A stretch of DNA of 64,000 bases from Ornithinimicrobium tianjinense (GTDB lineage Bacteria; Actinomycetota; Actinomycetes; Actinomycetales; Dermatophilaceae). Positions 16,355-24,875 of this stretch are shown here, piece by piece. The notes beneath the pieces are model-generated. The model did no database searches. It had not been told where the DNA came from and was given only the letters and a program-made list of their open reading frames with translations. How positions within the stretch are numbered: the stretch's first letter is position 1; the number at the start of each line of letters is the position of its first letter. The stretch covers positions 418,195 through 482,194 of the forward strand of contig NZ_BMEM01000001.1 of NCBI RefSeq assembly GCF_014636495.1, given 5' to 3'. The position numbers and the translations under genes were made by a program.

Positions 16355-16741
16355 TCAGTAGACGCCGGTGCCCGGGCCGCCGTTGATGTAGTCGCGGTAG
16401 TAGGTGTCGTGGCGGGCGCGCGCCTCCTCGTCCCACATCTCGCGCTCGTAGTCCGGCGCGGACTTGATCTGCTCCTTGGTCATCGCGACGTAGGCGACGC
16501 GCCGCTCGTGGTCGACCGACTCGATCGCACCGGCGGGGATCAGACGCTTGGTGCCGAAGATCCAGGGGCCGGTGTCGACGACGACATGCGAGGCGCCGGC
16601 CTCGTTGGACGTCTCGTCGATCTTGCCGATGGACCCGTCCGTGGCCTCCACGTCGTAGCCGACGAGGTCACGGTCCTGGTTGATCGCGGTGTCACGGTAG
16701 TCCCACGTGCCGTAGGCGGCGGGGTCGTTGGTGCTGGTCAT
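16355..16741 (-). CDS. PRC-barrel domain protein
   Basis: 128 residues. The PRC-barrel fold is at about 25-95 (LVGYDVEATDGSIGKIDETS, then VVVDTGPWIFGTKRLIPAGA), the signature of stress-associated PRC-barrel proteins. The tail YEREMWDEEARARHDTYYRD is charged. It is cytoplasmic, with no membrane segment. The family occurs in photosynthetic reaction centres, RimM and many uncharacterised stress proteins; here no partner is evident. The ribosome site AAGGACGAG precedes the ATG. It is convergent with the SRPBCC gene and divergent from hipBA. Confidence 0.88.
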   Translation of the reverse strand: MTSTNDPAAYGTWDYRDTAINQDRDLVGYDVEATDGSIGKIDETSNEAGASHVVVDTGPWIFGTKRLIPAGAIESVDHERRVAYVAMTKEQIKSAPDYEREMWDEEARARHDTYYRDYINGGPGTGVY

Positions 16742-16953
16742 CGCTCGTCCTTTCTCTCACTGATGTGCGATGCGGACTCTCTCCACGCTGCCCCGCGCCC
16801 CGACCACCCGCAAGCCGAGCCGTCACGCGCGCGGCCTGGGCCTGTCCGGCGCCCCCTGTGACCAGCCTCACCACCTCCGCACGCCGCTGAGGTATGGCGT
16901 CCGCGTCCCCTCGGGAGGGCCATGAGATCAGGGCAAGGTGCCCCTGAGCGCAA

Positions 16954-16973
16954 ACCGGCACGGTCGTGCCGGT
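16954..16973. promoter_or_regulatory. hipBA operator O1
   Basis: ACCGGCACGG-TCGTGCCGGT is a near-perfect 20-base palindrome with one central mismatch pair. It shares the core GGCACG(A)TCGTGCC with two further sites and its centre is 62 bases before O2. Confidence 0.65.
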
Positions 16974-17018
16974 GCCGTCCCGGGTGTCAGGGTCAGATCC
17001 CTCACCTTGAGTCAAGGC

Positions 17019-17032
17019 GGCATGATCGTGCC
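17019..17032. promoter_or_regulatory. hipBA operator O2
   Basis: GGCATGATCGTGCC, a 14-base imperfect palindrome, is the middle of the three related sites, with its centre about 61 bases before O3. Confidence 0.6.
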
Positions 17033-17072
17033 GGTATGGGTGGACAAGAGCCGACGACGTCTGCCATCCTCT

Positions 17073-17100
17073 CTCTATCGGCACGATCGTGCCGATAGAG
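17073..17100. promoter_or_regulatory. hipBA operator O3
   Basis: A perfect 28-base palindrome with core CTATCGGCACGA and its complement. It ends within the AGAGGAG ribosome site of hipB (17097-17103), so binding by HipB would block both transcription and ribosome access. This is the strongest of the three sites. Confidence 0.75.
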
Positions 17101-17111
17101 GAGCGTGTGAG

Positions 17112-17315
17112 ATGGAACCCTGGCACGAGCAGCTGGTCGCCCGACGTCGTGAGCTGGGCCTGCGCCAGGTCGACGTGGCAGAGCTGGCCGGCGTCTCGGA
17201 GCGGTTCGTGCGCCTGCTCGAGGCGGGCAAGGACAGCGTCCGGCTCGACAAGGTTGCCCCCGTGCTCGAGGTGCTCGGGCTGCGGCTGGCGCTGCTCCCG
17301 GTGGAGACGCCGTGA
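17112..17315 (+). CDS. hipB: HipB-type antitoxin, XRE family
   Basis: 67 residues from the ATG at 17112, with AGAGGAG 8 bases upstream; the longer open frame from 16938 crosses the operators and is discounted. The helix-turn-helix is LGLRQVDVAELAGVSERFVR (about 15-34), followed by a short helical tail LDKVAPVLEVLGLRLALLPV. HipB homologues dimerise, bind operator palindromes and neutralise HipA. The stop overlaps the GTG start of hipA by 4 bases. Three palindromes upstream are its likely autoregulatory sites. Confidence 0.93.
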   Translation: MEPWHEQLVARRRELGLRQVDVAELAGVSERFVRLLEAGKDSVRLDKVAPVLEVLGLRLALLPVETP

Positions 17316-18547
17316 ACCCAGCCGCGCCCCGTCCGGCCGCGGCGGACCCTCGCGACGTGCGCACCGCGCACGTGCTCAAGGACGGCGTCGCGGCCGCCAC
17401 CCTGCGCCGCGTCGAGGGGAGCGTCGAGTTTGCCTACGACACGGCATACCTCGGGTCGGGAGGGAGGGCCGTGGCCACGACCCTGCCGCTGACCGACGAA
17501 CCCGTGCGGAGCGTCGGGGGTGCGGTGCCGGCCTTCTTCGCCAACCTCCTGCCCGAGGGCCGGCGGCTGACTGCGCTGCGGCGGTCCGTCAAGACGAGTG
17601 CCGACGACGAGCTGTCCCTGCTCCTGGCGGTTGGGTCGGACCCGGTCGGCGACGTGCAGGTGCTGCCGCAACCGCAGGAGGCTGTCACGCAGACGGTGCC
17701 GGTCGTCGAGGGGAGCCTGGAGGAGCTCGATTTCGCCGAGCTGCTGGCCGCCCAGGGGATCGGCGACCCGTCGGCACTGGCGGGGGTGCAGGACAAGGTG
17801 TCGGGGCGGATGCTCACCGTGCCGCTGGCGCACGAGGGAAGGGCTCATCTGCTCAAGTTCGAGGTGCCGGAGTTCCCCCACGTGGTGGAGAACGAAGCCT
17901 TCTTCCTGTCCGTCGCCCGGCGCCTTCGGCATCCCGTGGTCGAGGCGCGGGTCGTGCACGACCGGCACGGGCGTCCTGGCCTCCTCGTCACCCGCTTCGA
18001 CCGGGTCGTGGAGGGGGACCGACTCCGCAGGCTCGCGGTCGAGGACGGCGCCCAGGTGCTCGGCGTCCACCCTGCTGACAAGTACACCGTCACCATGGAG
18101 CAGCTGGCGATCGCCCTTGCCGGGGTATGCCGTTCCCGGCCCCTCGCGCTCAGGGCCGTGCTGCTGCAGGCGGCGCTCGCCTGGGCGACCGGCAACGGTG
18201 ACCTGCACGCCAAGAACATCTCGGTGGTGGGCACGAGCGACCGGTCGGTCGCCCCGATCTACGACATCCCCGCGACCGTGCCCTACGGCGACGCGACCTT
18301 CGCACTCTCGATGGCGGGGCGCCGGGACAACCTCACGGCCAAGGCGTTCCGAGAGTTCGGTGCGTCGGTCGGGCTGCCTGCGGCGGCCGTGGACAGGGCC
18401 CTGGCAGACGTGCTGGTCGTGACCGAGGACGTCATCGAGCGGCTGGAGCACGGAGCTATCGGCTGGGACGTGCGCCGACGGCAGGACACCGTGCGTGCGC
18501 TGCGACGCCGCCGCCGGGACCTGGGTGGGACGCCTGCGGCGGTCTGA
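17312..18547 (+). CDS. hipA: HipA-type serine/threonine kinase toxin
   Basis: 411 residues, normal HipA length. The N-terminal beta domain has the conserved PAFFANLLPEGRRLTAL. The ATP-binding loop region is LAGVQDKVSGRM, equivalent to AGAQEK, where autophosphorylation occurs in E. coli HipA. The catalytic segment is ATGNGDLHAKNISV and the metal-binding segment APIYDIPATVPYGD. In E. coli the kinase phosphorylates glutamyl-tRNA synthetase, stopping translation and promoting persistence; the target here may differ. All catalytic motifs look intact, so it should be active. It is translated by coupling from hipB (GTGA overlap). Confidence 0.94.
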   Translation: MNPAAPRPAAADPRDVRTAHVLKDGVAAATLRRVEGSVEFAYDTAYLGSGGRAVATTLPLTDEPVRSVGGAVPAFFANLLPEGRRLTALRRSVKTSADDELSLLLAVGSDPVGDVQVLPQPQEAVTQTVPVVEGSLEELDFAELLAAQGIGDPSALAGVQDKVSGRMLTVPLAHEGRAHLLKFEVPEFPHVVENEAFFLSVARRLRHPVVEARVVHDRHGRPGLLVTRFDRVVEGDRLRRLAVEDGAQVLGVHPADKYTVTMEQLAIALAGVCRSRPLALRAVLLQAALAWATGNGDLHAKNISVVGTSDRSVAPIYDIPATVPYGDATFALSMAGRRDNLTAKAFREFGASVGLPAAAVDRALADVLVVTEDVIERLEHGAIGWDVRRRQDTVRALRRRRRDLGGTPAAV

Positions 18548-18550
18548 GGG

Positions 18551-19222
18551 TCAGTCCTCCCGCACGTCGATGACGATGCGCGCGGGGTCGTCCAGGCCGA
18601 ACACCCGGAACTCCGTGCGCTCGTCCAGCCCGATGACGATCTGCTGCTGCCCCTCGAACAGCCCGCCGAAGACGACCTCCTCCACGATCTCCGTGTCGTC
18701 GGCGTCGACGGGTGCGCCGTCGTAGCGGTCCGCGGAGTCGTTCGTCCAGTCGATCCCGCGCACCCCGATCTGCAGGTATGCCGTGCCGTCCACCTCGAGC
18801 GGTCTCCCGCTCGGGTCCTCGACCGCCTGGTCGACGAACTCGGCGTGCCAGCCCAGCAGGCGCTGGTCGCCGGACAGGTCGAGCACGACGCGGTCGTAGC
18901 CGTCGTGCTCGCCGATCCGCACGCCGGTGATCTCCTGGGCCTCGCCGCCGGTGACGACGTCCTCCTCGACCGGGCCCGTGGTCCACGGGAGGTCGACGGG
19001 CTGCTCGGTCTCGGTGGCTTCCGCGGTCGACGTCTCCGACCCGGTCGACGTCTCCGACTCGGTCGCGTCGTCGGACGCCGGGGGCGAGACGGTCACCGGG
19101 GCGCTCGTGGTGGGCTCACCCGAGGTGGTCGGGCTGGTCGACCCGTCCGGCGTGTCCCCTCCCGACTGGCACCCCGCGAGCGCGAGCGCCGCCACCATGA
19201 CAAAGCTGAGTGAGCGCGTCAT
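18551..19222 (-). CDS. Lipoprotein with AMIN-like domain
   Basis: 223 residues from the ATG at 19222. The lipobox is LALAGC with cysteine near residue 19, so the protein should be lipid-anchored outside the membrane. A Thr/Ser/Glu-rich linker spans about residues 25-85. The C-terminal AMIN-like domain (about 95-223: VRIGEHDGYDRVVLDLSGD ... GLDDPARIVIDVRED) resembles domains that bind cell-wall or envelope polymers. A longer open frame reaches 19429, but the signal peptide fixes the start. It converges with hipA with only three bases between. Confidence 0.85.
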   Translation of the reverse strand: MTRSLSFVMVAALALAGCQSGGDTPDGSTSPTTSGEPTTSAPVTVSPPASDDATESETSTGSETSTAEATETEQPVDLPWTTGPVEEDVVTGGEAQEITGVRIGEHDGYDRVVLDLSGDQRLLGWHAEFVDQAVEDPSGRPLEVDGTAYLQIGVRGIDWTNDSADRYDGAPVDADDTEIVEEVVFGGLFEGQQQIVIGLDERTEFRVFGLDDPARIVIDVRED

Positions 19223-19350
19223 ACCTCGAGAGTAGGCGCGATCCCCCGAGAAGGTGGCCGAAGCGCCACCTTCCACGGACCGGCAACGGGGCGTCACCGT
19301 GGTGACACAGCGTCCCACCAGGGACGCACGGGCAGGCAGGGAGTGGAGCG

Positions 19351-19455
19351 ATGGCGTTGACGAGGAAGGCCGTGGTGCTCGGCGCCGCGGTGGCGATGGC
19401 GGTCCCGATGGTGGTGGCGGCGCCGGCAATGGCGCGGCCGCTCGAGCGGGAGCGG
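19351..19455 (+). pseudogene. 5' end of a truncated secreted-protein gene
   Basis: A ribosome site (GGCAGGGAGTGGAG) and ATG start a 35-residue stretch. It has a perfect Sec signal peptide (LTRKAVVLGAAVAMAVPMVV, then APAMA) and a few mature residues. The frame then runs antisense through the LuxR relic to a stop at 19641. Only the first third looks like real protein, so the original gene was probably cut by a deletion near 19455-19475. Confidence 0.55.
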
Positions 19456-19460
19456 GTCAC

Positions 19461-19907
19461 CTACGAAGACCACCTCGACCAGGTCGGCGCAGAAGTCCCG
19501 TCCGATGGTGTCCCCGCGGCCGGTGAGGTAGCGGTCGCCCTGGGGTGCCAGGCACACCTCGTAGACCTCGTGCGCTCGAAGGCGCGCATCTCGACGACGT
19601 CGGTCAGCCGGGTCCGCGGGGCGGGGTCGGTCAGCAGGTGAGTGGCGTAGGGATGGGTCGGCAGCAACCGCTCCCACTCGACCACCCCGGCGTCGTCGAG
19701 CGGGGCCCGTCCGTGCTGCTGCAGGGTCGGGCATCCGCCGTCGCGACGGATGCCCGACCAGGAGACCATGTCGGTGCCGACGCTGTCGGCCAGCAGCTCC
19801 AGCACCTGCCCCACCACGTCGTGCCCGTCGGCCAGCGCGCGGCAGAGCTCTGTGCCTCTGTGCGCCAGCCGGGCGACGTCCATGCAGGAGCGTATGGCGT
19901 GGGTCAC
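19461..19907 (-). pseudogene. Broken LuxR-type regulator (sensor part only)
   Basis: The frame from 19907 encodes a GAF-like sensor start (VLELLADSVGTDMVSWSG, then ERLLPTHPYATHLLTDPAPR). After EMRAFER a one-base deletion near 19568-19573 shifts the continuation (HEVYEVCLAPQGDRYL) to another frame. The gene then ends abruptly near 19461, where it meets the secreted-protein fragment head-on. The C-terminal DNA-binding domain is missing, so the gene is dead. A sequencing indel could explain the shift but not the missing end. Confidence 0.65.
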
Positions 19908-19937
19908 ACCTGGGCGCCAGGGTCGGAGCAGCTGCGG

Positions 19938-20327
19938 CTAGCCCTTCAGCGCCCGACGCACCGCGCGCACGTCGGACCCGGCGACGCCGGGCAGCTCGAC
20001 CCGGCGGCCGCCGTGCAGCACCGCCACCGCCCCGTTGCGCGTCGCGTCGGGCTCGATAGCGCGGACCGTGGCGCGCGGAAGGGTGTGCCGGCGGACACCG
20101 TCGTGGACGACCAGCCCGTCCCTGGAGGCGGTCGTGGCGCCACCGGCGCGCAGGTAGAGGCCGACGAGCAGCCCCAGGACCACGACGCGCATCACCAGGC
20201 CCCACCGGTCGTCGGTGATGTCGACCGCGCCACGGGAGTAGCGCCATACCCCCTGCCCGACCACGAGCAGGACCGCGGCCAGCACGGTCCAGGCGAGCGA
20301 GCGCGAGCGGTGCCGGACCCAGGTCAT
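19938..20327 (-). CDS. Small membrane protein with PH-like domain
   Basis: 129 residues. Two transmembrane helices are visible near the N-terminus (about 10-28 and 43-60), followed by a soluble region (DGLVVHDGVRRHTLPRATVR ... GGRRVELPGVAGSD). This matches the pattern of bacterial PH-domain (DUF2244/PF02470-like) membrane proteins of actinobacteria. Exact family and function are not resolved. The stop at 19938-19940 is 30 bases from the LuxR relic, and the start is divergent from the oxidoreductase gene. Confidence 0.65.
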   Translation of the reverse strand: MTWVRHRSRSLAWTVLAAVLLVVGQGVWRYSRGAVDITDDRWGLVMRVVVLGLLVGLYLRAGGATTASRDGLVVHDGVRRHTLPRATVRAIEPDATRNGAVAVLHGGRRVELPGVAGSDVRAVRRALKG

Positions 20328-20469
20328 GGAGCCAGGGTATGCAGTGACGGTCGGCCGAGGCGGCGTCGTGACACGCGGGTGCGGCTAGGCTCGATCCTGC
20401 GGAGGGCGGTCGGACGGACCGCGTCTCGTGAGGCACACGGCCACGACCTGGGGAAGAGGAGGCGCACGG

Positions 20470-21378
20470 ATGCGGATCTACGGCTTCGACAGGTACGGCG
20501 ACGCGGAGGTCGAGGGCCAGTTCGACCTGGCGCCGCTGGAGCCTCGCGACGGGCCGGTGCTCGTGGACGTTCTCGCCGCGGGGCTCAACCCGGCCGATGT
20601 CAAGGTCCGCAGCGGTCAGCGCCAGGGGGTCGTGCCGGTGACCTTCCCGATGGCCCTGGGTCGCGAGGCTGCGGGCACGGTCGTCGCCGACCCGTCGGGG
20701 ACCTTCGCCCCCGGCACGCTGGTCTTCGGCTCCTGCGCCGCCGGCGTCGGCGCCCTGGGGGAGCAGACGTTGCTCGACGTGGCCCAGACGGCGGCCGTGC
20801 CCGACGGCGTGAGCGCCGTTCAGGCGGCCTGCCTCCCGGTGGCCGTCGGCACGGCCTGGGACGGCCTGCTCGAGCTGGGCGTCCGCGAGGGCGAGACGGT
20901 GCTGGTGCTGGGCGCGGGCGGCGGGGTCGGCATCCACGCGGTCCAGCTCGCCCGGCACCTGGGCGCGCGCGTGCTCGGCGTCGCCAGCGCCGAGAAGGCC
21001 GTCCACGTCGAAGCGGCCGGCGGCACCCACATCGCCTCGGGCCCGGGCTGGGCGGACCGGGTCCGGCAGTCCGCTGCCGGACGGGTCGACGCCGTGCTCG
21101 ACACCGTCGGCGAGGCGGTCCTCGAGGAGGTGGACGGGCTGCTCGAGGACCACCGCCGGCTGCGCAGCGTCGCCTCTCCCGCTGCCGCCGCCCAGCTCGG
21201 CGGGAGCGGCGTCACGCGGCGCCGGACCGGCGAGGTGTATGCCGAGCTCGCGCGCCTGGTCGCGGACGGGGCGGTCCGCCCGGTCATCAGCGCGACCTAC
21301 GGCCTCGACCGCGCGGCCGAGGCGTCCGCCGTCGTGGCGGGGGGCCACAGCCTGGGCAAGGTCGTCGTCACCCTCTAG
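20470..21378 (+). CDS. NADPH:quinone oxidoreductase (zinc-independent MDR family)
   Basis: 302 residues from the ATG at 20470, preceded by AGAGGAGG. The GroES-like catalytic domain has GLNPADVKVRSG and the Rossmann domain has the dinucleotide motif VLVLGAGGGVGIHAVQLA. The cysteine ligands of zinc alcohol dehydrogenases are absent, placing it with quinone/enone reductases. It would reduce quinones or enones with NAD(P)H in the cytoplasm. The last 11 bases overlap the convergent response-regulator gene. Confidence 0.92.
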   Translation: MRIYGFDRYGDAEVEGQFDLAPLEPRDGPVLVDVLAAGLNPADVKVRSGQRQGVVPVTFPMALGREAAGTVVADPSGTFAPGTLVFGSCAAGVGALGEQTLLDVAQTAAVPDGVSAVQAACLPVAVGTAWDGLLELGVREGETVLVLGAGGGVGIHAVQLARHLGARVLGVASAEKAVHVEAAGGTHIASGPGWADRVRQSAAGRVDAVLDTVGEAVLEEVDGLLEDHRRLRSVASPAAAAQLGGSGVTRRRTGEVYAELARLVADGAVRPVISATYGLDRAAEASAVVAGGHSLGKVVVTL

Positions 21379-22048
21379 CCGGGCCTGCGCGGTAACGCCG
21401 CTCGGGCCGGCCGACCTCGCCGTAGCGCAGCCGGACCTCGGCCCGACCGGCGTTGACGAGGTGCTCCAGGTAGCGACGGGCGCTGACCCGCGAGATGCCC
21501 GCGGCCTCGGCGGTCTCGGCGGCGGACAGGTCGCCCTCCACCTGGGACAGCGCCTGGAGCACGAGCTGCAGCGTCTGCGGGCTCAGCCCCTTGGGTAGCG
21601 CGGCCTGCGTCTGGCGGAGCGGCGTGGCGAAGAGCCGGTCCACGTCGTTCTGCTCCGGGGTGGCCCCGGGCTCCAGCGCCCGGTGGGTGCGGCGGTAGTG
21701 CTCCAGCCGCTCCCGCAGGTCCGCCTGGGTGAACGGCTTCATCAGGTACTGCACCGCCCCGCCGCGCACCGCCCGCTTGACGGTGTCGGCCTCGCGCGCG
21801 GCGGTGACCACGATGACGTCCATGTCCGGCGCGGCCTCCCGCAGGCCGCCGATGATGTCCAGCCCGCTGGCCCCCGGGAGGAAGACGTCGAGCAGCACGA
21901 GGTCGGGCTGCAGCCGGGCGGCCGCCTCGAGAGCACCCTGGGGGTCGTGGGCCACGCCGACCACCTGGAAGCCCTCGCACCGGCCCACGAAGCCCTCGTG
22001 GATCCGGGCCACCATGTAGTCGTCGTCGACGATCAGCACACCGATCAC
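21368..22048 (-). CDS. Response regulator, CitT/DcuR family
   Basis: 226 residues. The receiver domain has the acidic pair LIVDDDYMVA, the phospho-acceptor aspartate in LVLLDVFLPGASG (about residue 54) and the conserved lysine in YLMKPFTQADL. The C-terminal helix-turn-helix is DLSAAETAEAAGISRVSARR, the CitB/DcuR type. Start ATG overlaps the stop of the sensor kinase gene (ATGA). The pair is divergent from tctCBA and most likely turns that transporter on in response to a carboxylate. Confidence 0.94.
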   Translation of the reverse strand: MIGVLIVDDDYMVARIHEGFVGRCEGFQVVGVAHDPQGALEAAARLQPDLVLLDVFLPGASGLDIIGGLREAAPDMDVIVVTAAREADTVKRAVRGGAVQYLMKPFTQADLRERLEHYRRTHRALEPGATPEQNDVDRLFATPLRQTQAALPKGLSPQTLQLVLQALSQVEGDLSAAETAEAAGISRVSARRYLEHLVNAGRAEVRLRYGEVGRPERRYRAGPARG

Positions 22049-23616
22049 GACGTCACCGCCTCCTTCTTCAGCAGCCGCGCGACGAAGACCGCCCCGGCGT
22101 CGTTGTGCACGCTCACATCGCCGCCGCGCCGACGGCAGACCAGCCGCACGAGCGCCAGCCCGAACCCGTGGCCGCCGACCTCGCCGGAGCTCTTGGTCGT
22201 GAAGCCTGACCGGAACAGCTCGGTCGCCGCCTCCTCGCTGACCCCCGGGCCGGAGTCGTGGACGCGCACGGTCACCTCCTGCTCGTCGTCGGTGAGCGAG
22301 ACCTCCACGAGCTTGTCCGCGGCGCCGGCCACCGCGTCGAGCGCGTTGTCGACGAGGTTGCCGACGACGGTGACCAGGTCGCGCGACAGGTCGTCGTCGA
22401 CGCGCGCCAGGTGCGAGTCCTCGGTCACGACGAGCCGCGCGCCCCGCTCGCTGGCCAACGAGTCCTTGGCGATGAGCAGCGCCGCGACCGGCGGGTCCGA
22501 CACCCGCTCGGTGATGTGCGTGTAGAGGCTGTCGCGGTGCCGGCTGACGCCCTCCACGAAGGTGACGGCCTCGTCATACTCCCCGAGCTGGAGGAGCCCG
22601 GAGATGGTGTGCAACTGGTTGCTGAACTCGTGGGTCTGGGCCCGCAGCGTCCCCGTCGTGCGGCGCGAGGTGTCCAGCGCCCGCTCGAGCGCCTTCATCT
22701 CGGTGCGGTCACGCATGGTGGTGACCGAGCCGATCACCGCCCCGTGCGAGCGCACAGGCATCCGGTTGACGACCAGCAGCCGCGGCCCGACGACGAGCAG
22801 CCGGTCGCGCGCGGTCCCCTCGGTGAGCGCCTCGCGCAGCTCCGGGTCGTCGGTCAGCTCCGCGAGGGGCCGGCCGAGGGCGTCCGGGGGGAGACCGAGC
22901 AGCCGCCGGCCCGCGTCGTTCATCAGGGTGACGCGCCCGGCCGGGTCAAGCGCGAGCACCCCCTCGCGTATGCCGTGCAGCATCGCCTCGCGGTGCTCGA
23001 CCAGACCGGCGATCTCGGTGGGCTCCAGCCCGAGGGTCTGCCGCTTGACCCGCCGGGAGAGCATGGTGGACCCGATGACGCCGATGCTCGTCGCCAGCCC
23101 GACGTAGACCAGCAGGCCGGGCCCGGCGAGCGCGAGCCGCTCGCTGACCGCCGGCAGGTCCCGCTCGACGCGCGCGGTCCCGACCAGCCGGCCGTCCTCG
23201 TCGAGCACCGGCACCTCGGCGGCGACGGTGGGTCCCGCCGCGACGGGTCCCGTCCACGACCGCGCGGCGGGCAGCCTCGGCCGGTCGTCCGGGAGCACGG
23301 TGCCGACGTCACCCGGCCGCGAGGAGGCGATCACCGTCCGGTCCGGGTGCAGGAGGGCGACGTCGTCCGAGCCCGAGACCGTCCGCACCGTCTCCCCGAC
23401 GGCGGCGAGCGAGGCGCTGCCGCCGGGCAGCGCGCTCAGCAGCATCGAGCGGACGGTGGGGTTGCCCGCCAGGTTCTCGGCCGCGGAGAGCGCGCGCCGG
23501 CTCTCGGTGCGCTGGATCTGCTCCCCGGTCTGGGCGAACGACAGGACCCCGACGGTGAGGACGACCAGCGCGACGATCACGAGCTGGAGCAGCAGGAACT
23601 GCCCGGCGAGGGTCAT
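22045..23616 (-). CDS. Sensor histidine kinase, CitA/DcuS family
   Basis: 523 residues from ATG at 23616; the frame is open further upstream but becomes unlike protein. It has an N-terminal membrane helix (QFLLLQLVIVALVVLTVGVL) and an extracytoplasmic Cache-type sensor (about 35-165). A second helix near 170-190 and a cytoplasmic PAS domain (about 200-310) follow. The phospho-acceptor motif is HEFSNQLHTISGLLQLGEYD, the N-box NLVDNALDAVAG and the G-boxes DSGPGV and GGHGFGLALV. This is the architecture of citrate/C4-dicarboxylate sensors. It is co-translated with its response regulator. Confidence 0.94.
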   Translation of the reverse strand: MTLAGQFLLLQLVIVALVVLTVGVLSFAQTGEQIQRTESRRALSAAENLAGNPTVRSMLLSALPGGSASLAAVGETVRTVSGSDDVALLHPDRTVIASSRPGDVGTVLPDDRPRLPAARSWTGPVAAGPTVAAEVPVLDEDGRLVGTARVERDLPAVSERLALAGPGLLVYVGLATSIGVIGSTMLSRRVKRQTLGLEPTEIAGLVEHREAMLHGIREGVLALDPAGRVTLMNDAGRRLLGLPPDALGRPLAELTDDPELREALTEGTARDRLLVVGPRLLVVNRMPVRSHGAVIGSVTTMRDRTEMKALERALDTSRRTTGTLRAQTHEFSNQLHTISGLLQLGEYDEAVTFVEGVSRHRDSLYTHITERVSDPPVAALLIAKDSLASERGARLVVTEDSHLARVDDDLSRDLVTVVGNLVDNALDAVAGAADKLVEVSLTDDEQEVTVRVHDSGPGVSEEAATELFRSGFTTKSSGEVGGHGFGLALVRLVCRRRGGDVSVHNDAGAVFVARLLKKEAVTS

Positions 23617-23843
23617 CCGTCCTCGTCGCACTCCGCCACCTCCGCACCTGCTCGCAGCCCGGCCCGGCAGCGGCCGGGCCACCCTCCATCCTGCCAGCCG
23701 GGGGCACCTCAGCGACCCTGCGGAAGGGCCGCGGACCGTGACCACTAAGAACTCAAAGAACGCTGCGACCGCAACGGTGACGTGGCGCCGCCCAGGGGTC
23801 AGGATCGGTCGCGTACCTGCCCCCTCGACGAAGAGGCTCCCTG

Positions 23844-24875
23844 ATGAACAGCTCCCCCTTCCGCATCACCGTCGTCCTCGCGGGCGCCGCGCTCGTCCTG
23901 TCGGCCTGCGGCGTGACCGGCTCCGACTCCGACTCCGGCAACTCGGCCGCCGAGGGTGGCGGCAGCACCGGCTCGGCGGAGGCGGAGGCCCTGACCGACA
24001 AGCGGATCATGGTCCCCAACTCGGCCGGCGGCGGTTACGACCAGACCGCCCGCACCGCCGCCCAGGTGATGGAGGCGACCGGCATCTCCTCGGGCCTGGA
24101 GGTCTTCAACCTCGAGGGCGCCGGCGGCACCGTGGGCCTCGCCCGCCTCGTCTCCGAGGAGGGCAACGCCGACCTCGCCATGCTCATGGGGCTCGGCGTC
24201 GTGGGCGCGAGCTACACGAACGACACCGACGCCACCCTCACCGACACCACGCCGCTGGCCAAGCTCATCGAGGAGCCGGGCGCCATCATGGTCCCGGCCG
24301 ACTCCGAGTTCCAGACGATCGAGGACCTCGTCGAGGCGTGGAAGGCCGACCCGGGCGGCCTGTCCGTCGGCGGCGGCTCCAACCCCGGCGGCCCCGACCA
24401 CCTCCTGCCCATGCAGCTGGCCCAGGCGGTCGGCATCGACCCGACCGAGGTCAACTTCGTCACCTACGACGGCGGCGGCGACCTGCTGCCGGCGATCCTC
24501 GGCTCCAAGCTCGACTTCGCCACCTCCGGCGCCGGTGAGTTCAAGGACCAGATCGAGACGGGCGAGATCCGCGTCCTCGCCGTCTCCTCCGAGGAGCCGG
24601 TCGAGGGGATCGACGCCCCGACCCTGACCGAGTCCGACATCGACCTCGTCTTCACCAACTGGCGCGGGATCGTCGCCCCTCCCGGCATCGAGGACGCCGA
24701 CCGCGACGCGTGGATCTCCGCGCTCGAGCAGATGCACGCCACGCCGGAGTGGGAGGAGGCGCTGGAGACCAACGGCTGGACCGACGCCTTCATCACCGGC
24801 GACGAGTATGCCGAGTTCCTCACCGAGCAGGACGAGCGCGTCGCCGACGTCCTCGCGGAGCTCGGGCTGGGATGA
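23844..24875 (+). CDS. tctC: Tripartite tricarboxylate transporter substrate-binding protein
   Basis: 343 residues. A lipoprotein signal ends in VLSAC (cysteine about residue 21), followed by an acidic/Ser-rich linker. The TctC fold signature is seen in MVPNSAGGGYDQTARTAAQV and LSVGGGSNPGGPDHLLPMQL. It binds a carboxylate such as citrate outside the membrane and passes it to TctAB; the ligand is not readable. A preceding 200-base region holds the divergent promoters shared with the kinase/regulator pair. It overlaps tctB by ATGA. Confidence 0.95.
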   Translation: MNSSPFRITVVLAGAALVLSACGVTGSDSDSGNSAAEGGGSTGSAEAEALTDKRIMVPNSAGGGYDQTARTAAQVMEATGISSGLEVFNLEGAGGTVGLARLVSEEGNADLAMLMGLGVVGASYTNDTDATLTDTTPLAKLIEEPGAIMVPADSEFQTIEDLVEAWKADPGGLSVGGGSNPGGPDHLLPMQLAQAVGIDPTEVNFVTYDGGGDLLPAILGSKLDFATSGAGEFKDQIETGEIRVLAVSSEEPVEGIDAPTLTESDIDLVFTNWRGIVAPPGIEDADRDAWISALEQMHATPEWEEALETNGWTDAFITGDEYAEFLTEQDERVADVLAELGLG

